Positions 44,012 to 59,871 of a stretch of DNA of 64,000 bases are shown here, piece after piece. This DNA comes from Balamuthia mandrillaris (taxonomy: Eukaryota; Discosea; Longamoebia; Balamuthiidae), in the NCBI GenBank assembly GCA_031835245.1, contig JAVKOQ010000065.1, forward strand, positions 1 to 64,000, given 5' to 3'. The notes under the pieces are model-generated. The model had not been told where the DNA came from. It saw only the letters and a program-made list of their open reading frames with translations, and searched no databases. Position numbers and translations under genes: made by a program. Within the stretch, counting starts at the first letter, position 1. Each line of letters opens with the position of its first letter.

Positions 44012-44558
44012 CCCCGCAACAACACTCTGCTGTTTGTTGTTCGCTGGTTTTCTTCTTCTTCTTCTTTTGGGTCCAGCTTGAGGAGTAGTCGTCTCTCCTC
44101 AAATTTCGTCGACGTTCTATCCCGCTCGCCAATAAAAATTCAGACTGCATCTCCAATAAGCCCATTGGAGATTTGATTAATCCTAATTAACTGTGACCCT
44201 CGAGCAAAACAGGGAGAAATAAGGTGGAATGAACCCTCGGGCAAATGACCAAAAGAGAAGCAATCACCCCTGCTGCAGGCCCTCATAAGGTAAGGGATGG
44301 AAAAGCCCGAGGCCTACCTAAAAGGATAAGGAAGGGGGGGCTGGTGGTCACGTTGAATTTTATTTCATCCACTTTCTTTCTTTTCTCTGTTTTCTTTTTT
44401 TTCGTTTCGGTTTGTCAAGCTCTTCTTCTCCCACACACTCAGCACACACTCCGCCACTCGGTTTCACTCACATAAAAAACACGCAGGTTTGTTATTTGCC
44501 TGGTTTTTGAGCTCTTCAGTGGCGGACCACCTTTTTTACTAAAACTTGTGCTTGCAGA
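44012..44558. promoter_or_regulatory. Divergent promoter region of SPT20-like and SAHH genes
   Basis: 547 bp between divergent starts. The SAHH side has a possible 5'-UTR intron: ACGCAG|GTTTGT near 44485 and TTGTGCTTGCAG just before AATGTCC at 44557. No TATA box is evident. A CT-rich tract precedes 44440. Confidence 0.45.
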
Positions 44559-46153
<1,595 letters not shown>

Positions 46154-46572
46154 ACCGTTTCTCTTTCCTCTCCCTCATCTTTCTTAATTTATTATTGTGC
46201 GTGATTTCCAACAAGCACCTGATGGTGCTGTAGACGTCACGCTATAAAACGAAACTTACGAAAACGAAGCTCTGTTGTCATTGATTTCTCTCACCGTTGC
46301 GTTGTGTGCCTTTCATCTATCTACAAGGCAAAATAGTAATATGATGGGTGGTAATGGTGTTTTTCTGCCTCCCCCATGGAACTAGAGACGAGGAAGACAA
46401 GAGCACACGGAGGAGCAAGAGGAAGAACAACCTAAGCACTGGAAAGGAGACAAAGCATCATTGCAACTGTATACTAACGCGTCGAGGAACCACCACCGCT
46501 TCCAGTTTATTGACGGTAATGTGTGGTTTAACTGCCACTAAGAAGCGTATCGCATACAGGTACTACTTATAA
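46154..46572. other. Convergent intergenic region after SAHH
   Basis: About 420 bp between convergent stops. No additional gene is supported. Confidence 0.4.
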
Positions 46573-47011
46573 TTAGTAGCTCGGTGAGGTACATGCAATT
46601 AGTTGTGCCAATGGTGTTGGCGTTGTGGATGCAGCTTCCGCCACACCATCCTCAACATTGCTGAAGACGGAGACCACACGAGCCAATACAGCAAGCTTAA
46701 GGCTCATGTGTCGTGCCACTATGACCTCAGGCACAGTGCCCGTGGTCACCACATCAGCCCCCATGGCTGCGGCTAAACGACCAGAGGCAGCCGAGGTTGG
46801 GTAAATCGGTCCTACCACCAGTGCACTGCACGCCTCCTTTACTTCCATTCCCATATCCTTTTAGGAGAGAAGAAACTAGTCAGTGATCTTTGACATGCTT
46901 GGAGGTCGGAGAACAATAAACCTTGCCACATTCAATGAATTTTTGTCGTAGTTGTTGATTGTAGGCGTTAGACATATCTGGGAAACGATCTCCCCATCTT
47001 TAGCAGAGATG

Positions 47012-47054
<43 letters not shown>

Positions 47055-50000
47055 TTGGTTGTCAATATGAATATAAACGAAAGAGGAAGGAATAAATCTT
47101 ACCTGTCTTCGTTGTGGCCAAACAAAGGGTTGCGACCAGATAAATTGATATGGTCAGCGATAACAACGCTGTCACCCAATTGCAAACGAGCTGTACAACT
47201 AGCAACATTGCAACCAAAAAGCAGCGTCTTTACTCCTAACGCATTTAATAACTAGTTGAAGAAGAACTCCTCGATCAGCTACAAAACAGGCAAAAGGGCT
47301 ACAAACTTAGGTTGGATACCTACCCGGACAGCAAAGGCAATCTGCCAGAAGGGTCTTCCTTCATTCATAAAGAAGGACTGGGCGACCCAAAGCACCGGGA
47401 CTTGTTGATCCCCAACAACAGCGCGGTAGAGAGTGCAACCACTAGGAGCATGCGGCACGTTCTCCAGCGGCTTTAATTCTTTGAGCTGGTGGGACATTCC
47501 CTCCCAGTCCTTTTCAGAGAGGATAGCCACAGAAGGTACGCCTTCCTTTCCAAGTAACTCTTTTATGCATTCAGCAGCACTTTCCACGTGTTGGTAATCG
47601 CCTTGGGTTATCTCTGGCGCCAGTTCATACATCATCTATGGGGTGCAAAAGCACACGATGGAGTGAGACTAGCTGTAAAGATAGACCAAAAAAAAAAAGC
47701 TCAAAAAGAGTAGTGCCTGTTGCTCAAAATAGCGAATAGGGTTTGGCTCATCTTCTGGCCGTGGTGTAGCTTTATCACTCCCACTACGCAGCGCAGCTAG
47801 CAGCAACGTGGCCATGGAGTCAGCTGTAGATGCCGACAATTCCTCCTCCCGATACTCCGAAACGGCTCGCTGAACGAAGAGTGGTCAGGAGCAAGCAGTT
47901 AATGGATAATCCTATTTAACAAAGGCAGCAAACCTCTTTTTTTGCAGCACTACTAATAATATCCCCGCCAACAGCCGCCAAGCCACAGACTTCGATGCCA
48001 TTTGCCTGTGCCGCCCAGGCTGTCGACCTTTTTTGTTCAAAAAGTTTTTCAGACGTACTCCGAGAAGAGAAAGAGAGAAGAGAGAGAACATACAACGAAG
48101 AAAGGCCAAAAAGATGGCAGCCAATCTGTTGGGCAATAGCGATTTCAGCGGGGGTTGGTAAAGTAGGTCCGGGGAAGGCCATGTATTCAGCGTTGGGGCG
48201 ATAGCTTATGTCAAGTGCCTCTGCAGCCTTACTTATCACGGGCAACAAACTGTTACATGTGGCACAAAGCAGCATGATTAAGAGCAGAGTATTCAAGAGA
48301 AACCAAAGCAAACGTACCTGTTGCAGGTAAATGGAGCAGGTTTAGGCATGAATTGTTGTAACGATACATTTTGGGGCACTGGATGGACCGTTGTGAAGTC
48401 TACTGCATCAGACAGGGCCACAATAGCACCTGGTTTAAGAGTCTCATCACATGAATCTGTTTATTTTGAAACATTTTAATGAGACACCCAACGGTTTTAA
48501 AACCACAATCAGATGAGGGGTTACCCAAAACAAATGTGTGCACCAGAGTGGTAATGCCAAGTATACGCAAAAGTCGCGAGAGGAACACGCTTTCCTCACA
48601 GGAGAATCCTTATTCAAAAGTCAGACAAAACTGTGTGAGATTAACATAACAACACACATACCTTCCCAGTGATTTCCAGCGAGACAACACACTCGCCATT
48701 TGTTGTCCAGGGTCCCAAACAGTAAATAGCCATCCCTGCCTACATTAACGTATAAAGTTAGTAACAGGAGCTTTAGAAATAGCTGTTAAAAAGCAAAGGA
48801 AACGGCAAAACGGATGAACTAACCAGAAGCGGAGATAACAGAAAAGTGAGGAATCCTAGAATAGGGCACTTTCTTTAGGTTGGTTAGCGTGTGAAGGAGG
48901 GCGGCCTCCTGTTTGTTGCCACCCAAGTAAAGGGCCATGGTGCTGAGTTCAACGGATGTATTCTCACGAGAGGTGTTCTCACCGTCGTCAACTGACAATA
49001 TTTGCGAGAACACAAACTCGCTGGCTTCCAACAAGAAGTGCTTTGGGGCAACGGAGCCCATCAACAGTGGTAGCGGGGTTGGTGTCAGCCGCTCTTTTTC
49101 ATTCAACATCGCTTCTTCTGCTGAGCTTTCGCTGTGAGGTTCTAGTTCAAAGTCTTTCTTAATGTCGGAGTGAGCCAACCGGTCAAAGAAGAGCTTCATG
49201 AAGCGCACAAAGTTCGGGCCCGCTTGGCTCGCGATTTGTTGTACCATCGCATGGGTGAGATGCTCATCAGACATACCCGCAGCCATGTTTGTGATAAGGG
49301 ACATAGCAAAGACCTCCATGCCCAACGCAGCCGCCACCGACGTTTCTGGCACTGTGCTCATGCCAAAGGCACTGACTCCAAATTTACAACCAGCTTTGAC
49401 CTCAGCAGGAGTTTCATAGGTTGGTCCGCAAGTGCTGCCGTACACGCCACTGAATAATTTGAAACCTTTCATTACCTCGCCTGCAGTTTCCTCCGCGATT
49501 GTTTTCATTCTTGGGCTGGTAGGTAATGCGAGTTAGTGGTTTGCACAAGAATACCGAGAGCCCAACACACAATAAGAAGAATCCTCAGAACAAGAACACA
49601 GACGAGAAGAATTCAGCACCTATACAAGCACTGGTAGGCTGCATGGCGTGGGCCACTCAAGCCTGAATGCTCGTATGTATCTAAGGTTCGCGGGAATGAA
49701 GCAAGCTAAACATCAGAAACGAGGCGAAACGATGGGTAGGAAGTACGAGACAAACCATGCAAAGGATTGCGATGAAAAAGGTTGACATGGTCAGAAATGA
49801 CCATGATGGCTCCCGGATACATGCCAGCACCAGAGCCACCAGCTGCGTTTGTGGCTATGAAGAGCTTACAGCCGAGTAGCTTCATCAAGCGTGCTGCAAA
49901 AGTGATCTGGTACATGTGAGCCCCTTCATAGGCATGCGTGCGGCCTGCCAGGCAAAATAACTAGTGGCCAACAACGGTGATAATTGGTATCGTATGTTGA

Positions 50001-50548
50001 CACAGGTTCTGTAACAACAGAAAGAGAGAGCAGAGAGCAGAGAGCAGAGAGCAGAGAGCAGAGAGAGAGGAGAAAGAATACAGAAAGGCCTTGAACAGTG
50101 CCACGGATAAGAGTGCCAGGGTGGCCTTTAACAGTGGGTGTGGGCATGTACGGTATGTCCGTGTAGCTGAGCTCCTGTGCTCGGGAAAAACAAAAAAAAA
50201 AACCCAAGTGAGAACACGAAAAGGCTGTCACTGTAACGCTAGTCTACTGCTGAACCTTCTTGTTCTCTATGACGTCCACGAAATCTTTGAGGCCACTGCC
50301 GAGCACCAGGGCTATTCTGGCCTCCCCCAAATGTTCTCTCACATACTTGGCGGCCTCCAGCAGTTGTTGATAATACTCGTCCGTCTGTTATACCCCCGCC
50401 TGTTAGCAACAACAAAAAACAACAAACCAACACCACACCCCTCTCCACCTCCACCTCCTCCCCCAAATTTTAATGCCACCAAGCGGCGGCAGCAGCAGCA
50501 ACGTACGTTCTCTGCCAACGGGTGAGCAACGTGCGCCTCCTTTTCCAT
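46573..50548 (-). CDS. Purine nucleoside phosphorylase with three tandem PNP domains (one active, two degenerate)
   Basis: PNP cleaves purine nucleosides with phosphate. Domain 1 (about 50548-49160) has every key element: VLGSGL phosphate loop, GRTHAYEG, NAAGG, SDHVNL, GPTYETPAE with the purine-binding Glu, GMSTVPE, and SLITNMAAG with the Asn. The frame then continues without a stop into a second PNP-like repeat (to about 47750): ISASG, AGNHWEG, ALSDAVDF, GPTLPTPAE, and GLAAVGGD in place of the catalytic SLITN. A third repeat (47638-46573) reads WVAQSFFMNEG, VIADHINLSGRNPLFG, DRWGDRFPDMSNAY and TTGTVPEV, also without the catalytic residues. About 15 exons, ~900 residues. The joint between repeats 2 and 3 needs a GC-AG intron (CAG|GCACTA...TAG|ATG); otherwise repeat 3 is a separate gene with almost no promoter space. 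Confidence 0.82.
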
Positions 50549-50924
50549 TTTCTTGCTCCTTTGCGGCGGCGGCGGTAGTACGAGTGGTAGCAGGGGTAGT
50601 GGTGGCAGTGGTTGTGCACTAGGCCACCTTTATATAGATATCTCCTAGCGCTGTGCCTCCTGTGCGTCACTACCGTCGACAAAAACCAAATAAAAAATAT
50701 TCGAAACAACAAACCTGAGGCAAACAAACTGTCTCCTCAGCGCTCCAGGCCGTGCACCTCTACTTGGGGGAGTGAAGTGAGTTGGGTTCCCCCTCTCCTC
50801 TCCTCTCCTCTCCTCCTCCTTTCTATTTTTTTTTCGTTCTGTTTTGAAAGTGAGTGAGACCAGCGCGGCGGTGGTTGATTAGCTGCACCGAGTGCAGCGA
50901 GTCACTGAAAGACAAAAAGAAAGG
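50549..50924. promoter_or_regulatory. Divergent promoter region of PNP and GATA-like genes
   Basis: 376 bp between divergent starts, with GC-rich repeats (GGCGGC) near 50562 and a TATATAGATATC stretch at 50632-50643 that could be a TATA element for the minus-strand gene. A (CTCTC)n run sits near 50790. Confidence 0.4.
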
Positions 50925-52363
50925 ATGCTACGTCATGAGGCGGCAGATGGCAGTGCGGAGGGCAGCGGCGGTGGCAAAGAGCAGGCCCTCCACCTGCCTG
51001 CAGCTGGAAGGTTATCGCGGTTGTTGTCCGCAAGCAGCCAGCTGACGTACGAGGAATTTCTTCGTGACAGCAGCAACTATGAGTTCACGCCGCTGAAGAT
51101 CCCTCTTGAGGCCGCCTTTGAAGACAGCGTATGGCTAATTTCCTTCTTGTTGTCTTATGTTGTTCTTGTTCTTCTTGCTGTTGTTGTTCTTGTTCTTCTT
51201 GTTTTTGTTTTTGTTCTTGTTCTTCTTCTTCTTCTTCTTCTTCTTCTTGTTCTTGTTCTTGTTCTTGTTCTTCTTCTTCTTCTTCTTCTTCTTCTTCTTC
51301 TTCTTCTTCTTCTTCTTCTTCTTCTTCTTCTTCTTCTTCTTCTCCTTCTTCTTCTTCCTTCTTTGCTCGCTCTGTCCTCAACGTGTTTAACCCCAAGCTT
51401 CCAAAAAAAAAAGGATGAAGACAAGTCAAAGGATGAGGAAGAGGATGGACAAGAGCGGGACAAGTCGCCTTGTTCTTCTTCTCCTTCCTCCTCACGAACG
51501 CGGGACCACAACGAGCGACCAACAAAGCGTCCTCGCTCTCGCTCCTTATCTCAATTGCGTACTAGCGAAGGTCTAGACACTACAGCCATCATTCGAGAGT
51601 GTGACTATTGTCGCGTCACTGAGACACCAAGTTTGTCTTTTGTTCTTGTTTCTCTCTTCTTGTTCTTGCCTTGTTCTTGTTCTTTTTCTTGTTATTCTTC
51701 TGCCTCTTCCTCTTGTTCTTCTTCTTGGTTTCTCACTAAATAAATACATCCAGTGTGGAGAAGAGGGCCACATGGAAAAGGCACGTTGTGCAATGCATGC
51801 GGTGTGCGTTGGAGTCTTACCGCAAAGAAAGCTAACAACGGTTCTTCACCAAGTGAGACACCTGTCTTAGTGGGAAGGTCGAGTAATTCTTGTTCTCATT
51901 TTATATCATACCTCTTGCAATCGCTCTATCTTTACTGAACTGAACGTTTTAGAAAAGAGAAGAAGAGAAGGCAACAAGAACAAGAGAAGCAAAAACTGAA
52001 ACAACAAAGAAAGAAAGTAGAGGCTAAGGGACGAGACCCCAAACGGAAATCCAGTGGAAACAATTCCTTGCCACGACCTTCCAAACAAAATGTGGAAGAA
52101 GACCACAACACAAAATATATGGTAAGGACGTCGCGCTTTTGGAGAAGGAATCGTTTCTTATTTCAGTCTCTCTTGCTTATATACGACTCAGCCGCAAAAT
52201 GGAGTGTATTATTGTAGATATTGCAACAGAACATGGCCATTGAGCGCATTTCGTAACAGCCAGCAGTTTGGTGCTCATTGCAGCAACTGCTCTAGAAAAC
52301 GCAAAGCAACTAATGGTACTTTCTTATGCAGTTTGCTCTTCTGCTTTACACGCCAGCACTTAT

Positions 52364-52405
<42 letters not shown>

Positions 52406-53389
52406 GCTCTCCTTCTCGTGCATCCAGAGGAAGAGATGGCTCCTCCAAAAAAGAGTACACTACATTCCAAGAAATCAAGCAACAAAGCGACAGGCAAAGA
52501 CGTTGCCTCATCCAAAAAGCAGAAAAAGCACGGGGGCAAAGGTAACAAATCATCTCCTGCTGAAAGGGATGAAGAAGATGAAGCCAACGAAGAGGAAGAT
52601 GAGGAAGAGAATGAGACCGATTCACCAGAAAGTACTTCATCATCCACAACGCACAAAGAGAAAGGTGAAGATGACGCCCTTCTTCAATCTAGAAAGAGAA
52701 AGCACACGATGGAGCAGCTACAAGAAGGAGTGCTACAGCTGCGCACCGAAGCAGCGGAGGGGGAGAGAAGAGCTGCAGCTCAAGCCAAGCAAGTCAAGCA
52801 CAGTTCACTGCGAGAAGTGTTGGACATGAGGCGGCAGTTCTTCTACGAGTTAGACGTGATGGAGGCCTCTCTCCGTGCACAGCTCAGAGGAGAGGAGGAG
52901 AGAGAGCAGGAAGCACTTGCCGAGATAAGCAGACAGGCAAAGCAACTGGAGGAAGCCTTGGCCGCTGAGAAAGAGGAGATTGACCGTTTCCTATCCTCTT
53001 CTACTGCTTCCTCATCAACCCAACAACAACGAGACAAGCTAATCGGACAACTTACGCAAGTATCAGCGCTCCTGACGGCACATCGCGAGTCCGTGGTAAG
53101 CGACGTCCAGCAACAAGGCACAAACTTGGCAGAGCGTTGCTTTGCCCAGTGGCAGGAAGTCAGGCAGCACACCAGCCGCAGCCTTTTCCACGTGGAGGAG
53201 AACCTGCGCACTCTTTGTCGTGATGCCAAGGGGCATGCTTCTGATAGTGCGGAGCGATGCGTTCAGCGGATTGATCAGCTATCCACCTTTGTAAATCGTG
53301 TCTGTGAGGCGGATGAGCGACCCAAAGAAGAAGGGGATGAAGAAGAGGAAGAACTTGAGGAAGATGAGGAGGAAGGGGATGATAGTTAA
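50925..53389 (+). CDS. GATA-type zinc finger protein with second C4 zinc site and coiled coil
   Basis: A probable nuclear DNA-binding regulator. Exon 1 (50925-51128) encodes [13 protein letters not shown] to LEAAFEDS. After an intron of (TTC)n, exon 2 is acidic and ends [10 protein letters not shown]. The next exon adds [20 protein letters not shown], completing C-X2-C-X18-C-X2-C, the GATA zinc finger. A basic exon follows ([20 protein letters not shown]). A second C4 site, [20 protein letters not shown] and CSNC, lies on its own exon. The last exon (from ~52433) is long: an acidic/lysine-rich linker, then a ~230-residue coiled coil ([19 protein letters not shown] through [19 protein letters not shown]) and an acidic C-terminus. 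The stop is at 53387-53389. Confidence 0.82.
51165..51355 (+). repeat. (TTC)n/TTCTTG microsatellite
   Basis: A long pyrimidine-rich triplet tract in intron 1 of the GATA gene. It reads as poly-Phe/Leu/Ser in spurious open frames. Confidence 0.9.
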
Positions 53390-53569
53390 CAGTTCCCTAT
53401 AAGTGGAACTTCTCTCTCTCTCCCTCCTCTCGAGCATCAAACTGTACAGGTATGGATTAGGCGGCGCCATTGTCATCAAATGTTAATATTATTCACACAT
53501 AAAAGCACAAGCAGTTTATCTTTTTGTTTTTGTTTTGCTCATGGAAAGGGAAAGAAAATAATGTGGGGA

Positions 53570-55850
<2,281 letters not shown>

Positions 55851-56077
55851 TTTCTTCTTTTTTCTTCCCTTCTTCCCGTTGTTGTTGTTTTTATTATTAT
55901 TTATATTTTTTTCAAACCCTTTTTTTTATTTTATTGTTTGGAGAATGATGTCGACATTTATTTTATTCGTCGACATATGGACCTCTGCTTGCCGACAAAT
56001 AGTGCAGCAATGGTGCACGAATGGGGGGGTTAAGTGCACAAAACGAGCAGCCGCGCTGCTGCTCGTGCTGACGTGGG

Positions 56078-56892
56078 CTATGGTGGAGGGAAGAAGATGA
56101 GGTGGGGCCGCTCCCTGGCCAGCGCCAGGATCAGCTCGCCAAAGAGGGAGTTGGCCCAGGCGAACCACGGGCGAGTGTACCGGTTGGCGTCGTCCTTCCA
56201 GAAGCTCTCGTGCATGAAGCCCGTGCCGGCCGACGAAGCTTTGATTTGGTCGAGCAACAATGCGATCTCTGTATCGTTGTTGCTGGTGAGGGCCTTTGTT
56301 GTGCAGTGCACTCAGTGTCGGTGGCCAAGAAGGAGAAGAGAAGAGGAGAGAGGGACAAGGAAAGAAGAGAGCCATTGTGGTATGCATGGTACCTGCATGA
56401 TCAAGGCCATAGGCCAAATGTACGAGAGGCCAGTATGAGGGCTGCCCACTCCCGCCGCTACAGTGCCGCTGGAAAAATAGGGATTCGCAGCGCTGAGCAC
56501 CAACTTTCTGGTGTTGAGATAGAGCGGGTCCTCCCTCGCCACATAGCCCAAGTAGGGCAAGCTCAAGAGGCTGGGCAGGTTGGCATCGTCCATGAAGAGG
56601 GCGGAGCCGAAGCCATCCGCCTCGTAGGCATAGACGCGACCCACGTCCGTGCGGCCGATGATGCCCACGCTGTTGATGGCTTGCTGGATAGTATTGGCCA
56701 GGAGGAGGGCCTGCTTGGCCAGTAAGGGAGAGAGGTTGAGGGCGAGGAGCATCTCAGAGAGGTGCTGTAGTTCCACCACGGCCATGGCGTTGGAGGCGAT
56801 GTTGAAGGGTAACGTGGTGGCATCATCAGAGGGTCTGAATGCAGTCTTTACCAATCCTATATGCTTGTTTTGTCATCCAAGGGAAACGCGAG

Positions 56893-56943
<51 letters not shown>

Positions 56944-57305
56944 CGTAATAACACAAAAGAGAGAGAAGGATAAGGATTCGGACCACACCGCTTGGCTGGA
57001 GGACCCTGCATTTGAAGCATGAGGGTATCCGTAGCGACGGTGGTTTGTCTGGCAAAGAGGTAAGGAGGGTTTGCTAAGGTTTCCTCAGTGCCGGCCTGCT
57101 GGACCATCATCGTATTTACGATGAGGGTGACCGCTTGCAGCCAGGCACTGTCGAAACATGAAGCGGACTGGGTGGCGTTCCAGTATTGGTAGGACAGCTT
57201 CAACACTGCCAACAGCGAATCCAGCTCGTACTTGCCCTCGTACACATGAAGCGTCATGGGTGGCTTCCTGGTATCTCCTTTGTTTGGTTTTGATGATATG
57301 GGTGA

Positions 57306-57368
<63 letters not shown>

Positions 57369-58049
57369 AAGAGAAGAGAAAGAAAGATGAAGAGAATAGT
57401 GGGCATGAAAGTAAGAAAGAAGGAGAAGCATAGAGAAGCAGAGAAAACATGCAACAGAGGCGGAAAAAACCTTGGTTAGGCCCTCCCTCGTTGGCATAGT
57501 TGAAGGCATTGGCGTAAGGGTCCCAAAGCACGTTGGCCACGGACCGTTTGATCAGGCCGCACAGCAGCAGGCTCAAGGGCTTGTCCTGCGTTGCAAACGG
57601 CACATAAGGCAGCACCTGGTTCATGCTGTCTCGCAACCACTGTTGTTGAAAGCAAGATAGCTGGGTCAAGATAGATGGGTCTCTTGGGACAAAGGGGGGC
57701 CCTCACACCCTCTCCAACAAACCATAGCGTCAATGTCGCCGGTGATGATGAAGGCATCGGGGTTGGTGCCGGTGAGGTTGTAGTACTGCACGGTGGTGTC
57801 CAGCGTGTTGGGGAGGCAGTTCTCAAAGAGCTGGCCCAGCTCCGGGTCGATGAACCTGGGCAGGTACCGGGCGATGAGCTCGTTGACGGCGACGCTGGTG
57901 AACTTTCGTTGGGCGGGAGGGATCCTGCCCTCCGAGACGGAGCACAGCAGCCCCAGAAGAAAGAGCACCGCCAGCAGCAGTGCTGCTACCTTGCCGCTGC
58001 CCCCTCCTCCTCCTCCTCGCCCCTTCTCCCCTCCCTCAAAGGGCAGCAT
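56078..58049 (-). CDS. GH125 exo-alpha-1,6-mannosidase (Mug157 family)
   Basis: GH125 enzymes remove terminal alpha-1,6-mannose from glycans and need no metal. A glycine-rich cytosolic N-terminus is followed by one hydrophobic stretch (VAALLLAVLFLLGLLCSV), so it is a signal peptide or type II membrane anchor, with the enzyme in the secretory lumen or outside. The GH125 signature: TGDIDAM joined over an intron to WLRDSMNQVLPYV, DPYANAFNYANEGGPNQ, KYELDSLLAVLKLSYQYW, then AFRPSDDATTLPFNIASNAM. YAYEADGFGSALFMDDANLP, SLPYLGYV, NPYFSSGTVAAGVGSPH and GFMHESFWKDDANRYTR with PWFAWANSLFGELIL finish it. Five exons, ~510 residues. Two introns are mainly (GA)n on the plus strand. It is head-to-head with the gene at 58220. 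Confidence 0.92.
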
Positions 58050-58219
58050 CCTTCTGATGTGTTAGTTTTTTTTTTTTGCGTTGTTCGAGGGCCCATCCTA
58101 GTCACAATTTTCTTCGTCTTTCCGTCGCTCCGACGTGTCGCTGCTGTAACAAATAAGAAACCGTGGCGGGAAGAATTTGTCTATCGTCCTCGAAAGCAAG
58201 AACAGAAGAGAAGAGAAGG
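58050..58219. promoter_or_regulatory. Bidirectional promoter of GH125 and the basic unknown gene
   Basis: Only 170 bp separate the two start codons. There is a poly-T run at 58068 and GTCGCTCCGACGTGTCGC (two CGAC/GTCG half-sites) at 58124-58141. No TATA box. Confidence 0.4.
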
Positions 58220-59813
58220 ATGAGCGGTGGGGGAGGAGGGGGTTGGTGGCATGCCTCCACGCCGGAGGACGATGAGATGGCGGTGGCCACCTGGAAAGCC
58301 TTTTCGCGTTGGTACAGGCAGGAGGTTCCGGCCAAGTGGATGCGCATGAGCGACGAGCAGGTCGGGAGGGAGTTCGAGCGGTTCCTCGTGGACATAGAAA
58401 TCAGGCCCCCCTGTTTTTATCGGGCGGAGGAAAAGGAAGAAGATGAACAAGATGATGAAGAAGAAGCACAAGAAGAACAGAAAGTAGTAGAAGAAGAAGA
58501 ACAAGAAGAAGCGAAAGAGGAAGGAAAGGTACGAGAACGTGCTGCCTGTGAAGTAGTTATGGAAGGATCGAGCAACGAGGTTGCAGAGGGAACAGGAGGT
58601 CATGGAGCGGTTGAAGCACCAGCACCAATGCACCACCACCCTGTGGAGGAGAACAGCAATTCAGGACGAGGAGGAGAGGTGCCGGTGGGGAGTGAGCCAG
58701 CACGGAACGAAGCCAAGGGAGTGGCGCCGACCTGCAACGCTCCTCAAGACGCTCGCCCCGTTTTGTTGGACTTGACGGCGACGGAGACGGCATCGACGCC
58801 GCCACAACACTCCCCACCCGCCACCACGATCACCACCAAACCCAGCAAACAGAGAAAGAAGAAGCAAAGGGACGATGAGGAGATGGAAGAGAAAAAGGAC
58901 AAAGAGGAGAGGAAACGGAGAAAGAGGGACAGAGGAAAGGCCAAACTGCAACAAGGAGAGAAGACAGAGGGCGAGGATGGCCAAACCAAACCACGCAAAA
59001 GGAGAAAGAAGAGCAAAGAGCGGGAGCAACCGCGCGCCACCAAGAGCAAAAAGAGCAAAACGATGACGGCCGCAGCATCGACGACTGCCGGGACAAGAAG
59101 AAGGCAAGACGGGACGCGAGAAAAGAAGCAACGGGGACCTAAGCAGTTCATCTACCTGCCATACAAAGACACAGAGATGGAGCTCATCTGCTGGCGACCA
59201 GGACGGCGACGGGAGCACGATGGTAGACCTTATCTCAGGGCCATGTTTCTGGATGAAGTGGGTATCAGCCGTCTGCTGGACCCAACCAGGAAGCGTATCC
59301 CTTTGGACGCTCTTTGGCAAAGGGCCACTGCAAAACACGAAGGGAAAGGAGGAAAAGAAGAAGGCGACAGCAGTAACAGCCGCGTAAAGAACAAGCTATT
59401 TCTTCAGCGGAACATAAGGAGAATGCAGGGCATGAATAAGGCGTTAAGCCAAGGCAAGAAGGACTGGTATGGCACTGCCGATAAGGGCAAGCCTGGAGTG
59501 AAGGCAAAACCCCTTCTCTATCCCGAAGACTGGGACAAGATCATGTCCTCTAACAGCGAAAAGAAGAAAGAGCGACAACCAGCCAAAAAGAAGAGTGGCG
59601 ACCGGTCCGTCAGTGCAGATGGTCACAAGAAACATCAGAAAACAAAAACAGAGCAGAGGATTAGTTCTTCTTCGAGTTCTTCTTCTTCTTCCTCCTCCTC
59701 CTCCTCCTCCTCCTCTGTTAGGCCAACCAGAGCACAACGAACACGTACCAGAAGCGTTGCAGCGGTGGTACCTAACATGCAGACTTCTCTGGATGGACGC
59801 TATTGGCAAATCT

Positions 59814-59815
<2 letters not shown>
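58220..59815 (+). CDS. Unrecognised charged protein, probably nuclear
   Basis: A single-exon frame of 531 residues from ATG 58220 (MSGGGGGGWW). I do not recognise the family. The N-terminal ~65 residues look folded (MAVATWKAFSRWYRQEVPAK, EQVGREFERFLVDIEIRPPC). A 60-residue glutamate tract, then ~130 residues full of K/R clusters (RKRRKKSKERE), follow. A second compact part starts at PKQFIYLPYKDTEMELICWR and runs to YPEDWDKIMSS. The C-terminus has a serine tract and ends SLDGRYWQI. The basic clusters suggest nuclear import and nucleic-acid binding. It converges on the next gene with 56 bp between stops. Coding is supported by the long uninterrupted frame, although low complexity makes that weaker. 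Confidence 0.6.

Positions 59816-59852
<37 letters not shown>
59816..59852 (+). repeat. (CT)n microsatellite between convergent genes
   Basis: A (TC)n tract starting right after the stop of the plus-strand gene, in its 3' untranslated region. Confidence 0.8.
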
Positions 59853-59855
<3 letters not shown>

Positions 59856-59871
59856 AACAATAGAGTTATTA

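Noticed and set aside
51085-51525. Poly-Leu, poly-Phe and poly-Arg frames that look like membrane or basic proteins
   Set aside because: They arise from the (TTC)n tract in intron 1 of the GATA gene; flanking GT and AG sites join real exons across it.
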